A DNA stretch of 64,000 nucleotides from assembly GCF_000177195.2 (NCBI RefSeq), contig NC_015953.1, forward strand, positions 6,696,001 through 6,760,000. Reading direction: 5' to 3'. A model generated the notes under the pieces. It worked only from the letters and a program-made list of their open reading frames with translations. It was not told the origin of the DNA and ran no database searches. Each line of letters starts with the position of its first letter. Within the stretch, counting starts at the first letter, position 1. Below are positions 41,974 to 50,687 of the stretch, in pieces. A program made the translations under genes and the position numbers. Source of the DNA: Streptomyces sp. SirexAA-E (lineage in GTDB: Bacteria; Actinomycetota; Actinomycetes; Streptomycetales; Streptomycetaceae).

Positions 41974-42903
41974 GTGAGTGACACGACCCATGACGGCGGG
42001 CTCGCGCTGAGCACCCCGCCGTCCGCCGACGACGGGCTGAGCGCGTCCCAGCTGGCCGCCAAGTACGGCCTGGACGTGAGCGGTGCCAGGCCCGGGCTCT
42101 TCGCGTACATCCGGCAGCTCTGGGGCCGCCGGCACTTCATCCTGGCGTTCTCACGGGCGAAGCTGACCGCCCAGTACAGCCAGGCCAAGCTCGGCCAGGT
42201 GTGGCAGGTGGTCACCCCCCTGCTGAACGCCATGGTCTACTTCCTGATCTTCGGGCTGATCCTGAACACCAAGCGAGGGATGACGCAGGACGTCTTCATC
42301 CCCTTCCTGGTGACCGGCGTCTTCGTCTTCACCTTCACCCAGAGCTCGGTCATGGCCGGGGTCAAGTCCATCTCCGGCAATCTCGGCCTGGTCCGCGCGC
42401 TGCACTTCCCGCGCGCCTCCCTGCCGATCTCGTTCTCGCTCCAGCAGCTCCAGCAGCTGCTGTTCTCGATGATCGTGCTGCTGGCCGTCGCGATGGGCTT
42501 CGGCAGCTATCCCGCGCTGTCCTGGCTGCTGGTGATCCCGGCACTGGCCATGCAGTTCGTGTTCAACAGCGGTCTCGCGCTGATCATGGCCAGGATGGGA
42601 AGCAAGACCCCCGACCTGGCCCAGCTGATGCCGTTCATCATGCGCACCTGGATGTACGCCTCGGGCGTCATGTTCTCCATCCCGGTGATGCTGGCGGACA
42701 AGCCGCAGTGGATCGCCAACGTGCTGCAGTACAACCCGGTGGCCATCTACATGGACCTGATCCGCTTCGCCCTGATCGACGGCTACGGCTCGGAGAACCT
42801 GCCGAGCCACGTGTGGGCCGTCGCGCTCGCCTGGGCGCTCGTGGTGGGCGCCGTGGGCTTCGTGTACTTCTGGAAGGCAGAGGAGCGGTACGGCCGTGGC
42901 TGA
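41974..42903 (+). CDS. ABC-2 type exporter permease (TagG/polysaccharide-export type)
   Basis: A 309-residue permease with six hydrophobic segments. Its cytoplasmic start (LRRHFILAFSRAKLTAQYSQAKLGQVWQVVTPLLNAMVYFLIFGLIL pattern) is typical of wall teichoic acid and O-antigen exporters. With the ATPase that overlaps its 3' end by 8 bases it would flip or export a polyprenyl-linked or lipid-linked polymer made by the five genes before it. The start is a GTG with only a weak ribosome binding site. Confidence 0.9.
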   Translation: MSDTTHDGGLALSTPPSADDGLSASQLAAKYGLDVSGARPGLFAYIRQLWGRRHFILAFSRAKLTAQYSQAKLGQVWQVVTPLLNAMVYFLIFGLILNTKRGMTQDVFIPFLVTGVFVFTFTQSSVMAGVKSISGNLGLVRALHFPRASLPISFSLQQLQQLLFSMIVLLAVAMGFGSYPALSWLLVIPALAMQFVFNSGLALIMARMGSKTPDLAQLMPFIMRTWMYASGVMFSIPVMLADKPQWIANVLQYNPVAIYMDLIRFALIDGYGSENLPSHVWAVALAWALVVGAVGFVYFWKAEERYGRG

Positions 42904-43681
42904 GGAAACGTCCGAGGGACACATCCCGACCGTGATCGCCGACGACGTACACATCGTGTACCGCGTCAACGGGACGAGTGCGGGCAAGGGCGGCGCCACC
43001 GCCGCGCTCAGCCGGATGCTCGGCCGGGGCAAGGGGGAGCCGCGCGGCGTACGCAAGGTGCACGCGGTGCGCGGGGTCTCCTTCACCGCCTACCGGGGCC
43101 AGGCGATCGGGCTCATCGGCACCAACGGCTCGGGCAAGTCCACCCTGCTGCGGGCCATCGCCGGACTCCTGCCGACCGAGAGCGGCAAGGTGTACACGGA
43201 CGGCCAGCCCTCCCTGCTGGGGGTCAACGCCGCCCTGATGAGCGACCTGACCGGTGAGCGCAACGTCGTGCTCGGCGGTCTCGCGATGGGCATGAGCCGT
43301 GAGGAGATCCGCGAGCGCTACCAGGGCATCGTGGACTTCTCCGGGATCAACGAGAAGGGCGACTTCATCACGCTGCCGATGCGGACGTACTCCTCCGGCA
43401 TGGCGGCCCGGCTGCGCTTCTCCATCGCCGCGGCCAAGAACCACGACGTCCTCATGATCGACGAGGCGCTGGCGACCGGTGACCGCAAGTTCCGGGTGCG
43501 CTCCGAGGAGCGGATCCGTGAGCTGCGCAAGGAGGCCGGGACCGTCTTCCTCGTCAGCCACAACAACAAGACGATCCGCGACACCTGCGACCGGGTCCTG
43601 TGGCTGGAGAAGGGCGAGCTCCTGATGGACGGCCCCACCGACGAGGTGCTCAAGGCCTACGAGCGGGAGACCGGCAAGTAG
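42896..43681 (+). CDS. ABC exporter ATP-binding subunit (TagH-like)
   Basis: A 261-residue ATPase. Walker A is GTNGSGKST (about 74-82), Walker B VLMIDEALATGD, and the signature is YSSGMAARL in place of LSGGQ, a form typical of teichoic-acid, capsule and O-antigen exporters. The D-loop and H-loop (FLVSHNNKTIRD) are intact. Unlike some TagH proteins it has no C-terminal wall-binding extension. GTG start inside the permease gene. A strong terminator follows 12 bases after the stop. Confidence 0.92.
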   Translation: MAEETSEGHIPTVIADDVHIVYRVNGTSAGKGGATAALSRMLGRGKGEPRGVRKVHAVRGVSFTAYRGQAIGLIGTNGSGKSTLLRAIAGLLPTESGKVYTDGQPSLLGVNAALMSDLTGERNVVLGGLAMGMSREEIRERYQGIVDFSGINEKGDFITLPMRTYSSGMAARLRFSIAAAKNHDVLMIDEALATGDRKFRVRSEERIRELRKEAGTVFLVSHNNKTIRDTCDRVLWLEKGELLMDGPTDEVLKAYERETGK

Positions 43682-43692
43682 GACGTGCCTTC

Positions 43693-43730
43693 CCGTGGCC
43701 CCCGTCGCACCGACGCGGCGGGGGCCACGG
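43693..43730 (+). terminator. Terminator of the CDP-alcohol/exporter operon
   Basis: A perfect 12-base stem (CCGTGGCCCCCG at 43693-43704; complement at 43719-43730) with a 14-base loop, directly after the ATPase gene. It separates this operon from the hopanoid operon. Confidence 0.85.
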
Positions 43731-44095
43731 CGTGCCGCCCCGGATACAGCGGGTGCGGGAGAGGTTCATGAGTCATCTCCTTCCGGCGGATGACGCCAAT
43801 CGGCGCCGGGGCGGGGAAGGTTGACGGGGCGCAGGGCGTTGTACCGGGGCGCGCCGCACCCCGGCGATGCCGTGCGAGCCGTACAACGTAAGCTGTACCG
43901 GTGCTGATTCGCGGCTGTTCGCGGTGATACGCCCTGGTGTGTCGATCGTTTGTGCCAGTCGCACGGGGGAGCGTGAGCGGCGTGTCCGAAAAGGGATGTT
44001 TTGGGTCGGCAGTGTAGAACGGGAGATATGACGGCAATGATGGGAAATCTCCAGCTCCGACGTGGTTTCGCCGTCCCCGCGTCGGGCGGTACGCG
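43731..44095 (+). other. Leader/promoter region of the hopanoid operon, no gene seen
   Basis: 365 bases between the terminator and hpnC. It is less GC-rich than the surroundings near 43880-44050, with patches such as GTACAACGTAAGCTGTAC (a partial dyad at 43881-43898) and TAGAACGGGAGATATGAC around 44013, where a promoter is plausible. I see no ORF with a ribosome binding site and no recognisable riboswitch. Confidence 0.4.
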
Positions 44096-45016
44096 GTGAC
44101 CCGTACCCCGAAGGCGCGCGCCGACGCCGCCGCGACCGGCACCCTCGACAAGGCAGCTGACGAGAACTTCCCCGTCGCCCCCTTCTTCCTGCCCCGGGCC
44201 TGGCGCGACGACCTCATGGCCGTCTACGGTTTCGCCCGCCTCGTCGACGACATCGGTGACGGGGACCTCGCGCCCGGCGGCGCCGACGCCCGCCACCTCG
44301 GCGTGGACCCAGAGCGGAGCGAGGACCGGCTCGCCGTGCTGGACGCCTTCGAGGCCGACCTGCACCGCGTCTTCGCGTACACCGGCGACGGCCCGCACCA
44401 CCCCCTGCTACGCGCACTGCGCCCCACCGTGCGGCGCTGCGCGCTCACCCCCGACCCCTTCCTCGGGCTCATCGAGGCCAACCGGCAGGACCAGAAGGTC
44501 CGCCGCTACGCCACCTACGACGAGCTGGTGGCCTACTGCGAGCTCTCCGCCAACCCGGTGGGCCGCCTCGTCCTGCAGATCACCGGCACCGCGAGCCCCG
44601 AGCGCATCCGCCGGTCCGACGCCGTGTGCACCGCGCTGCAGATCGTCGAGCACCTCCAGGACGTCGCCGAGGACCTCGCCCGCGACCGTATCTACCTGCC
44701 CGCCGAGGACATGGCCCGCTTCCACGTCGGCGAGGACGACCTGGCCGCGGCGACCGCGGGAGCCTCGGTGCGCGCGCTGATCGCCTTCGAGTCGCAGCGC
44801 GCGCACGAACTCCTGGACGAGGGCACCGCACTCGTGGGCAGCGTCCACGGCAGACTCCGGCTGCTGCTCGCGGGATTCGTGGCCGGAGGCCGGGCCGCCC
44901 TCGGCGCCGTCTCGGCCGCCGGTTTCGACGTACTGCCCGGACCGCCCAAGCCCACCGCGCCCCGTCTGCTGCGCGATGTGGGAGCAGTCCTGCGAAGAGC
45001 GCACAGAGAGAGGTGA
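44096..45016 (+). CDS. hpnC: Squalene synthase-like protein HpnC (hydroxysqualene synthase)
   Basis: A 306-residue trans-isoprenyl-diphosphate synthase-fold enzyme. The first aspartate-rich motif is DDIGD (51-55); the second is DVAEDLARDRIYLPAED near 189. In the HpnCDE route it converts presqualene diphosphate to hydroxysqualene. The GTG start has no strong ribosome binding site. The stop overlaps the hpnD start by four bases. Confidence 0.93.
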   Translation: MTRTPKARADAAATGTLDKAADENFPVAPFFLPRAWRDDLMAVYGFARLVDDIGDGDLAPGGADARHLGVDPERSEDRLAVLDAFEADLHRVFAYTGDGPHHPLLRALRPTVRRCALTPDPFLGLIEANRQDQKVRRYATYDELVAYCELSANPVGRLVLQITGTASPERIRRSDAVCTALQIVEHLQDVAEDLARDRIYLPAEDMARFHVGEDDLAAATAGASVRALIAFESQRAHELLDEGTALVGSVHGRLRLLLAGFVAGGRAALGAVSAAGFDVLPGPPKPTAPRLLRDVGAVLRRAHRER

Positions 45017-45966
45017 GCCGGACCGTGGAGGGACAGACGACGTACATGTCGGCACCGGTACAGGCCGCGTACAGCTACTGCGAGGCCGTCACCGGACAGC
45101 AGGCCCGTAACTTCGCGTACGGCATCAGGCTGCTGCCGTACGCGAAGCGGCAGGCCATGTCGGCGCTGTACGCCTTCTCCCGTCGGGTCGACGACATCGG
45201 CGACGGAGCACTCGAACCGGAGACCAAGCGGACCCGGCTGGAGGGCACCCGCGAGCTGCTCGACCGGATCCGCGAAGGAGCCGTCGACGAGGACGACACC
45301 GACCCGGTGGCCGTCGCGCTCGCCGACGCCGCCCGCAGGTTCCCGCTGCCGCTGGGCGGTCTGGACGAGCTCATCGACGGCGTCCTGATGGACGTGCGCG
45401 GCGAGCACTACGAGACCTGGGACGACCTGAGGACGTACTGCCGGTGCGTGGCCGGCGCCATCGGACGGCTGAGCCTCGGCGTCTTCGGTACGGAACCCGG
45501 AGTGCCGGGCGCCGACCGCGCCGCCGAGTACGCCGACACCCTCGGCCTCGCCCTCCAGCTCACCAACATCCTGCGCGACGTCAGGGAGGACGCGGGCAAC
45601 GGGCGCACCTACCTGCCCGCCGACGACCTCGCCAAGTTCGGCTGCTCCGAGGGCTTCCACCGGGCCACCCCGCCCGCCGGGTCCGACTTCGCGGGCCTGG
45701 TGCACTACGAGGTCCGGCGCGCCCGGGCGCTGTTCGCCGAGGGCTACCGGCTGCTGCCGATGCTGGACCGCCGCAGCGGTGCCTGTGTGGCCGCGATGGC
45801 CGGTATCTACCGCCGCCTCCTGGACCGCATCGAGCGCGACCCCGAGGCCGTGCTGCGCGGCCGCGTCTCGTTGCCCGGCCACGAGAAGGCCTATGTCGCG
45901 GTGCGCGGCCTGTCGGGTCTCGACGCGCGTCACATCTCGCGCCGTACGGCCAGGGGGCGCGTGTGA
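45013..45966 (+). CDS. hpnD: Presqualene diphosphate synthase HpnD
   Basis: A 317-residue synthase that condenses two farnesyl diphosphates to presqualene diphosphate. Aspartate-rich motifs are RRVDDIGDG (about 58-65) and NILRDVREDAGNGRTYLPADDL near 190. The GTG overlaps the hpnC stop (GTGA). A later GTG (45025) or ATG (45046) is possible. Its stop overlaps the ATG of a 37-codon ORF that leads into hpnE. Confidence 0.93.
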   Translation: MSRTVEGQTTYMSAPVQAAYSYCEAVTGQQARNFAYGIRLLPYAKRQAMSALYAFSRRVDDIGDGALEPETKRTRLEGTRELLDRIREGAVDEDDTDPVAVALADAARRFPLPLGGLDELIDGVLMDVRGEHYETWDDLRTYCRCVAGAIGRLSLGVFGTEPGVPGADRAAEYADTLGLALQLTNILRDVREDAGNGRTYLPADDLAKFGCSEGFHRATPPAGSDFAGLVHYEVRRARALFAEGYRLLPMLDRRSGACVAAMAGIYRRLLDRIERDPEAVLRGRVSLPGHEKAYVAVRGLSGLDARHISRRTARGRV

Positions 45967-46079
45967 TGCCGTGGCGTACAGGCCTGCCGGACGGCGGGGC
46001 GGAGCGGGCAACCCCGCACCCGCCTTGTGCGTCCCTGACCACGACGATCACGACGACACCGCGAAGGGGAGACGGATGA
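45966..46079 (+). CDS. 37-residue ORF coupling hpnD and hpnE (DUF6380-like)
   Basis: ATG shares its A with the hpnD stop (TGATG), and the stop shares bases with the hpnE start (ATGA), so ribosomes could pass hpnD, this ORF and hpnE in sequence. The peptide (MPWRTGLPDGGAERATP, then PPCASLTTTITTTPRRGDG) reminds me of the short RATL..ASLTAT..P peptides annotated as DUF6380 in Streptomyces, but the match is weak. It may be a real miniprotein or only a translational bridge. Confidence 0.4.
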   Translation: MPWRTGLPDGGAERATPHPPCASLTTTITTTPRRGDG

Positions 46080-47464
46080 ACGGCCGGAGCCCGCACCCCT
46101 CCCGAGCGGTCGTCGTCGGCGGCGGACTCGCCGGAGTCACCGGCGCCCTCCGCCTCGCCGACGCCGGTGTCCGGGTGACCCTCCTCGAAGGCCGCCCCCG
46201 GCTGGGCGGACTGGCCTTCTCCTTCCGTCGCGGCGGTCTGTCCGTCGACAACGGGCAGCACGTCTACCTGCGCTGCTGCACCGCCTACCGCTGGTTCCTC
46301 GACCGGATCGAGGGCACCGCGCTCGCCCCGCTGCAGAGCCGGCTCGACGTACCCGTCCTGGACGTGGGGCGGGACTCCGGGCCCCGGCTCGGGCGGCTGC
46401 GCCGCACCGGGCTCCCGGTACCGCTCCACCTGGCCGGCGGGCTGGCCGCCTATCCGCACCTCTCGCTCGCCGAGAAGGCGGGCGTCGCCCGCGCCGCACT
46501 GGCACTGGGACGCCTCGACCCGGCCGACCCCGCACTCGACGGCATCGACTTCGCGACCTGGCTGCGCCGGCACGGACAGTCCGAGCGGACCGTCGAGGCC
46601 CTCTGGGACCTCGTCGGCGTCGCCACCCTCAACGCGCGGGCACCGGACGCCTCCATGGCGCTCGCCGCCATGGTCTTCAAGACCGGTCTGCTCTCCGACC
46701 CCGGCGCCGCCGACATCGGCTGGGCCGCCGTACCGCTCGGCGACCTCCACGACACGCTCGCCCGCAAGGCCCTCGAATCCGCCGGCGTCGACATCCGGGT
46801 GCGCAGCCGGGCCACCGGCCTGACCCGCACCGAGGACGGCCGCTGGGCGGTCGAGGCCGACGGCGAGCGCTTCGAGGCGGACACGGTCGTCCTCGCCGTC
46901 CCGCAGGGCCAGGCCCACGCCCTGCTGCCCGAGGGCGCGCTGGAGGATCCGGGCCGGCTGCTGGAGATGACCGACTCGCCGATCCTGAACGTCCACGTGG
47001 TCTACGACCGCAAGGTGCTGCGCAGGCCGTTCTTCGCGGCGCTCGGCTCGCCCGTCCAGTGGGTGTTCGACCGCACCGAGTCCTCCGGCCTCCAGGGCGG
47101 CGGGCAGTACCTCGCGGTGTCCCAGTCCGCGGCCCAGGACGAGATCGACCTGCCCGTCGCCGAGCTGCGCGGACGCTACCTGCCCGAGCTGGAGCGGCTC
47201 CTCCCGGCCGCCCGCGGTGCGGGGATCCGCGACTTCTTCGTCACCCGCGAGCGCACCGCGACCTTCGCGCCCGCACCGGGGGTGGGACGCCTGAGGCCGG
47301 GTCCGCACACCCGTGCCCCCGGACTCCATCTCGCAGGCGCATGGACCGCCACCGGCTGGCCCGCCACGATGGAGGGCGCGGTCCGCAGCGGTTTCGCCGC
47401 CGCGGACGCCTCGCTCCACGTCCTCGGCAGGCCCCACCGACATCCGCTGCAGGAGGCGGCATGA
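46076..47464 (+). CDS. hpnE: Hydroxysqualene dehydroxylase HpnE
   Basis: A 462-residue FAD-dependent amine-oxidase/phytoene-desaturase-fold enzyme. The FAD motif VVVGGGLAGVTGALRLADAGVRVTLLEGR lies at residues 11-39, followed by LGGLAFSFRRGGLSVDNGQHVYL. The C-terminus has the FAD-binding LHLAGAWTATGWPATMEGAVRSGFAAA. It reduces hydroxysqualene to squalene with FADH2. GAAGGGGAGA precedes the ATG. Confidence 0.93.
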   Translation: MNGRSPHPSRAVVVGGGLAGVTGALRLADAGVRVTLLEGRPRLGGLAFSFRRGGLSVDNGQHVYLRCCTAYRWFLDRIEGTALAPLQSRLDVPVLDVGRDSGPRLGRLRRTGLPVPLHLAGGLAAYPHLSLAEKAGVARAALALGRLDPADPALDGIDFATWLRRHGQSERTVEALWDLVGVATLNARAPDASMALAAMVFKTGLLSDPGAADIGWAAVPLGDLHDTLARKALESAGVDIRVRSRATGLTRTEDGRWAVEADGERFEADTVVLAVPQGQAHALLPEGALEDPGRLLEMTDSPILNVHVVYDRKVLRRPFFAALGSPVQWVFDRTESSGLQGGGQYLAVSQSAAQDEIDLPVAELRGRYLPELERLLPAARGAGIRDFFVTRERTATFAPAPGVGRLRPGPHTRAPGLHLAGAWTATGWPATMEGAVRSGFAAADASLHVLGRPHRHPLQEAA

Positions 47465-48564
47465 GCAGTACCACCGGAACAAAAGGAGAGTCTGTGACCC
47501 CGGCGAACCCGGCTTTCGACACCGTGGCGGACACCACGGACGTCACCGCGCTTCTGGAGCGCGGCAGGGCCCTGTCAGCGCCGGTGCTGCGAGCCGCGGT
47601 GGACCGGCTGGCGCCGCCCATGGACACCGTGGCCGCCTACCACTTCGGCTGGATCGACGCCCACGGCCGTCCCGCCGACGGTGACGGCGGCAAGGCCGTC
47701 CGCCCGGCGCTGGCGCTGCTGTCCGCCGAGGCGGCCGGCGCTCCGGCCGAGGCCGGGATCCCCGGCGCGGTCGCCGTCGAGCTCGTGCACAACTTCTCGC
47801 TGCTGCACGACGACCTGATGGACGGCGACGAACAGCGCCGCCACCGCGACACCGTATGGAAGGTGCACGGGCCGGCCCAGGCGATCCTCGTCGGCGACGC
47901 CCTGTTCGCCCTGGCCAACGAGGTGCTGCTGGAACTCGGCACCGTCGAGGCGGGCCGGGCGGCCCGCCGGCTGACCTCGGCCACCCGCAAGCTCATCGAC
48001 GGGCAGGCCCAGGACATCTCCTACGAGCACCGCGAGCGGGTCACCGTCGAGGAGTGCCTGGAGATGGAGGGCAACAAGACGGGCGCCCTGCTCGCCTGCG
48101 CCGTCTCCATCGGGGCCGTGCTCGGCGGCGCCGACGACCGTACCGCCGACGTCCTGGAGGCGTACGGCTACCACCTCGGCCTCGCCTTCCAGGCCGTCGA
48201 CGACCTGCTGGGCATCTGGGGCGACCCGGAGTCCACGGGCAAGCAGACCTGGAGCGATCTGCGTCAGCGCAAGAAGTCCCTGCCGGTCGTCGCCGCGCTC
48301 GCCGCGGGCGGGCCGGCCTCCGAGCGTCTGGGCGAGCTGCTCGCCGCCGACGCCAAGAGCAACGACTTCGACAGCTTCTCCGAAGAGGAGTTCGCCGCCC
48401 GTGCGGCACTCATCGAGGAGGCGGGCGGCCGCGAGTGGACCGCTCAGGAAGCCCGTCGTCAGCACGCGGTCGCCATCGAGGCGCTGCACGGTGTCGACAT
48501 GCCGGAACAGGTGCGGGCGCAGCTCACGGCGCTCGCCGACTTCGTTGTCGTACGAAAGAGATGA
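47461..48564 (+). CDS. Polyprenyl (farnesyl-type) diphosphate synthase
   Basis: A 367-residue chain-elongating prenyltransferase. The first motif LLHDDLMDGDEQRR (DDxxD, about 117-130) and second AVDDLLGIWGDP are of the actinobacterial type, in which the second motif lacks the final Asp at the usual place. KLIDGQAQDI and GNKTGALLA lie between them. It most likely makes farnesyl diphosphate for HpnD. Two starts are possible: ATG 47461 overlapping the hpnE stop with AGGAGG close by, or GTG 47494 preceded by AAAAGGAGAG. Confidence 0.9.
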   Translation: MSSTTGTKGESVTPANPAFDTVADTTDVTALLERGRALSAPVLRAAVDRLAPPMDTVAAYHFGWIDAHGRPADGDGGKAVRPALALLSAEAAGAPAEAGIPGAVAVELVHNFSLLHDDLMDGDEQRRHRDTVWKVHGPAQAILVGDALFALANEVLLELGTVEAGRAARRLTSATRKLIDGQAQDISYEHRERVTVEECLEMEGNKTGALLACAVSIGAVLGGADDRTADVLEAYGYHLGLAFQAVDDLLGIWGDPESTGKQTWSDLRQRKKSLPVVAALAAGGPASERLGELLAADAKSNDFDSFSEEEFAARAALIEEAGGREWTAQEARRQHAVAIEALHGVDMPEQVRAQLTALADFVVVRKR

Positions 48565-48664
48565 TGACCATTCAGATATGACGCGTCGCCGGCGGGTGCC
48601 CTGAGGGGCGCCCGCCGACGGAGACCCCAGCACAGCAGAGGACCAACTGCACGAAGGGGAAGCC

Positions 48665-50683
48665 ATGACAGCGACGACCGACGGAAGCACCGGGGCCGCG
48701 AACCTTCGCGCGGTCCCGTTCGGCGATCCGATCGAACCGACCATTGACACGGACGACGTCCTCGCCGCCGCGCGCAGGGCCGCGGAGCGCTCGGTGGAGC
48801 ACCTCCTCGGCAGGCAGGACGAACAGGGCTGGTGGAAGGGGGACCTCGCCACCAACGTCACCATGGACGCCGAGGACCTGCTGCTCCGTCAGTTCCTCGG
48901 GATCCAGGACCCGGCCACCGTCCAGGCGGCAGCCCGCTTCATCCGGGGTGAGCAGCTCGGCGACGGCACCTGGAACACCTTCCACGAAGGACCGGCCGAC
49001 CTCTCCGCCACCATCGAGGCGTACGTCGCCCTCAGGCTGGCCGGCGACCGGCCGGACGACCCGCACATGATCCGGGCGGCCGGCTGGGTCAGGGAACAGG
49101 GCGGCATCGCGGCCTCCCGGGTCTTCACCCGGATCTGGCTGGCGCTCTTCGGCTGGTGGAAGTGGGACGACCTGCCGGAGCTCCCGCCGGAGCTGATGTT
49201 CTTCCCCACCTGGGTACCGCTCAACATCTACGACTTCGGCTGCTGGGCCCGCCAGACCATCGTGCCGCTCACCGTCGTCTCCGCGAAGCGGCCCGTACGC
49301 CCCGCGCCCTTCACGCTGGACGAGCTGCACACCGACCCGGAGCAGCCGAACCCGCCCCGGCCGCTCGCGCCCGTCGCCAGCTGGGACGGGGTCTTCCAGC
49401 GGCTCGACAAGGCGCTGCACGTCTACCACAAGGTCGCCCCGCGCCGACTGCGCCGTATCGCGATGAACGCGGCCGCCCGGTGGATCATCGAGCGGCAGGA
49501 GAACGACGGCTGCTGGGGCGGTATCCAGCCGCCCGCGGTGTATTCGATCATCGCACTCCACCTGCTCGGCTACGACCTCGACCACCCGGTGATGCGGGCC
49601 GGGCTCGCCTCGCTCGACCGCTTCACCGTCTGGCGCGAGGACGGCTCGCGCATGGTCGAGGCCTGTCAGTCGCCGGTCTGGGACACCTGCCTCGCCACCA
49701 TCGCGCTCGCCGACGCCGGGGTGCCCTCCGACCACCCCGCCCTGGTGCGGGCGGCGGACTGGATGCTCGGCGAGGAGATCGTACGGCCCGGCGACTGGTC
49801 CGTACGCCGACCGCAACTGGCGCCCGGTGGCTGGGCGTTCGAGTTCCACAACGACAACTACCCGGACATCGACGACACCGCCGAGGTGGCGCTCGCCCTG
49901 CGCCGGGTCCGTCACCCGGACCAGCCCCGGGTCGACGCCGCCATCGAGCGCGGAGTGCGCTGGAACCTCGGCATGCAGTCCCGCAACGGGGCCTGGGGCG
50001 CCTTCGACGCCGACAACACCAGCCCCTTCCCCAACCGGCTGCCGTTCTGCGACTTCGGTGAGGTCATCGACCCGCCGTCCGCCGACGTCACCGGGCACGT
50101 GGTGGAGATGCTCGCCGTCGAGGGCCGGGCCGACGACCCGCGCACCCGCCGGGGCATCCGGTGGCTGCTGGACGAACAGGAGGCGTGCGGGGCCTGGTTC
50201 GGCCGCTGGGGCGTCAACTACATCTACGGGACCGGCTCCGTGGTGCCCGCGCTGATCGCCGCCGGACTGCCCACCGGTCACGACGCGGTCCGCCGGGCGG
50301 TCGCCTGGCTGGAGTCCGTGCAGAACGACGACGGCGGCTGGGGCGAGGACCTGCGTTCCTACCGGGAGGAGAAGTGGATCGGCCACGGTTCCTCGACCGC
50401 TTCCCAGACCGCGTGGGCGCTTCTGGCGCTGCTCGCCGCCGGGGAGCGTGAGGGCAGGGCGGTGCAGCGGGGCGTCACCTGGCTGGCCGAGACCCAGCAG
50501 GCCGACGGCTCCTGGGACGAGCCGTACTTCACCGGGACCGGCTTCCCGTGGGACTTCTCCATCAACTACCACCTCTACCGCCAGGTCTTCCCGCTGACCG
50601 CACTCGGTCGCTACGTCCACGGCGATCCGTTCGCCAAGGGCGCGGGGACGGGTCCGGGCGCGGCGTCGGGCAAGGGGGCCTGA
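48665..50683 (+). CDS. shc: Squalene-hopene cyclase
   Basis: A 672-residue class II triterpene cyclase that turns squalene into hopene/hopanol at the inner face of the membrane. The protonating DxDD motif is DIDD at 401-404. QW repeats are visible (QENDGCWGG, QSRNGAWGAFD, QNDDGGWGE, QQADGSWDE). Length and the C-terminal YHLYRQVFPLTALGRY are standard. Ribosome binding site AAGGGGAAGCC. hpnG begins four bases after its stop. Confidence 0.95.
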   Translation: MTATTDGSTGAANLRAVPFGDPIEPTIDTDDVLAAARRAAERSVEHLLGRQDEQGWWKGDLATNVTMDAEDLLLRQFLGIQDPATVQAAARFIRGEQLGDGTWNTFHEGPADLSATIEAYVALRLAGDRPDDPHMIRAAGWVREQGGIAASRVFTRIWLALFGWWKWDDLPELPPELMFFPTWVPLNIYDFGCWARQTIVPLTVVSAKRPVRPAPFTLDELHTDPEQPNPPRPLAPVASWDGVFQRLDKALHVYHKVAPRRLRRIAMNAAARWIIERQENDGCWGGIQPPAVYSIIALHLLGYDLDHPVMRAGLASLDRFTVWREDGSRMVEACQSPVWDTCLATIALADAGVPSDHPALVRAADWMLGEEIVRPGDWSVRRPQLAPGGWAFEFHNDNYPDIDDTAEVALALRRVRHPDQPRVDAAIERGVRWNLGMQSRNGAWGAFDADNTSPFPNRLPFCDFGEVIDPPSADVTGHVVEMLAVEGRADDPRTRRGIRWLLDEQEACGAWFGRWGVNYIYGTGSVVPALIAAGLPTGHDAVRRAVAWLESVQNDDGGWGEDLRSYREEKWIGHGSSTASQTAWALLALLAAGEREGRAVQRGVTWLAETQQADGSWDEPYFTGTGFPWDFSINYHLYRQVFPLTALGRYVHGDPFAKGAGTGPGAASGKGA

Positions 50684-50687
50684 CCCG

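Noticed and set aside
43731..44095. Possible riboswitch or leader peptide ahead of the hopanoid operon
   Set aside because: Partial dyads are present but no recognised conserved core or ORF with a ribosome binding site.
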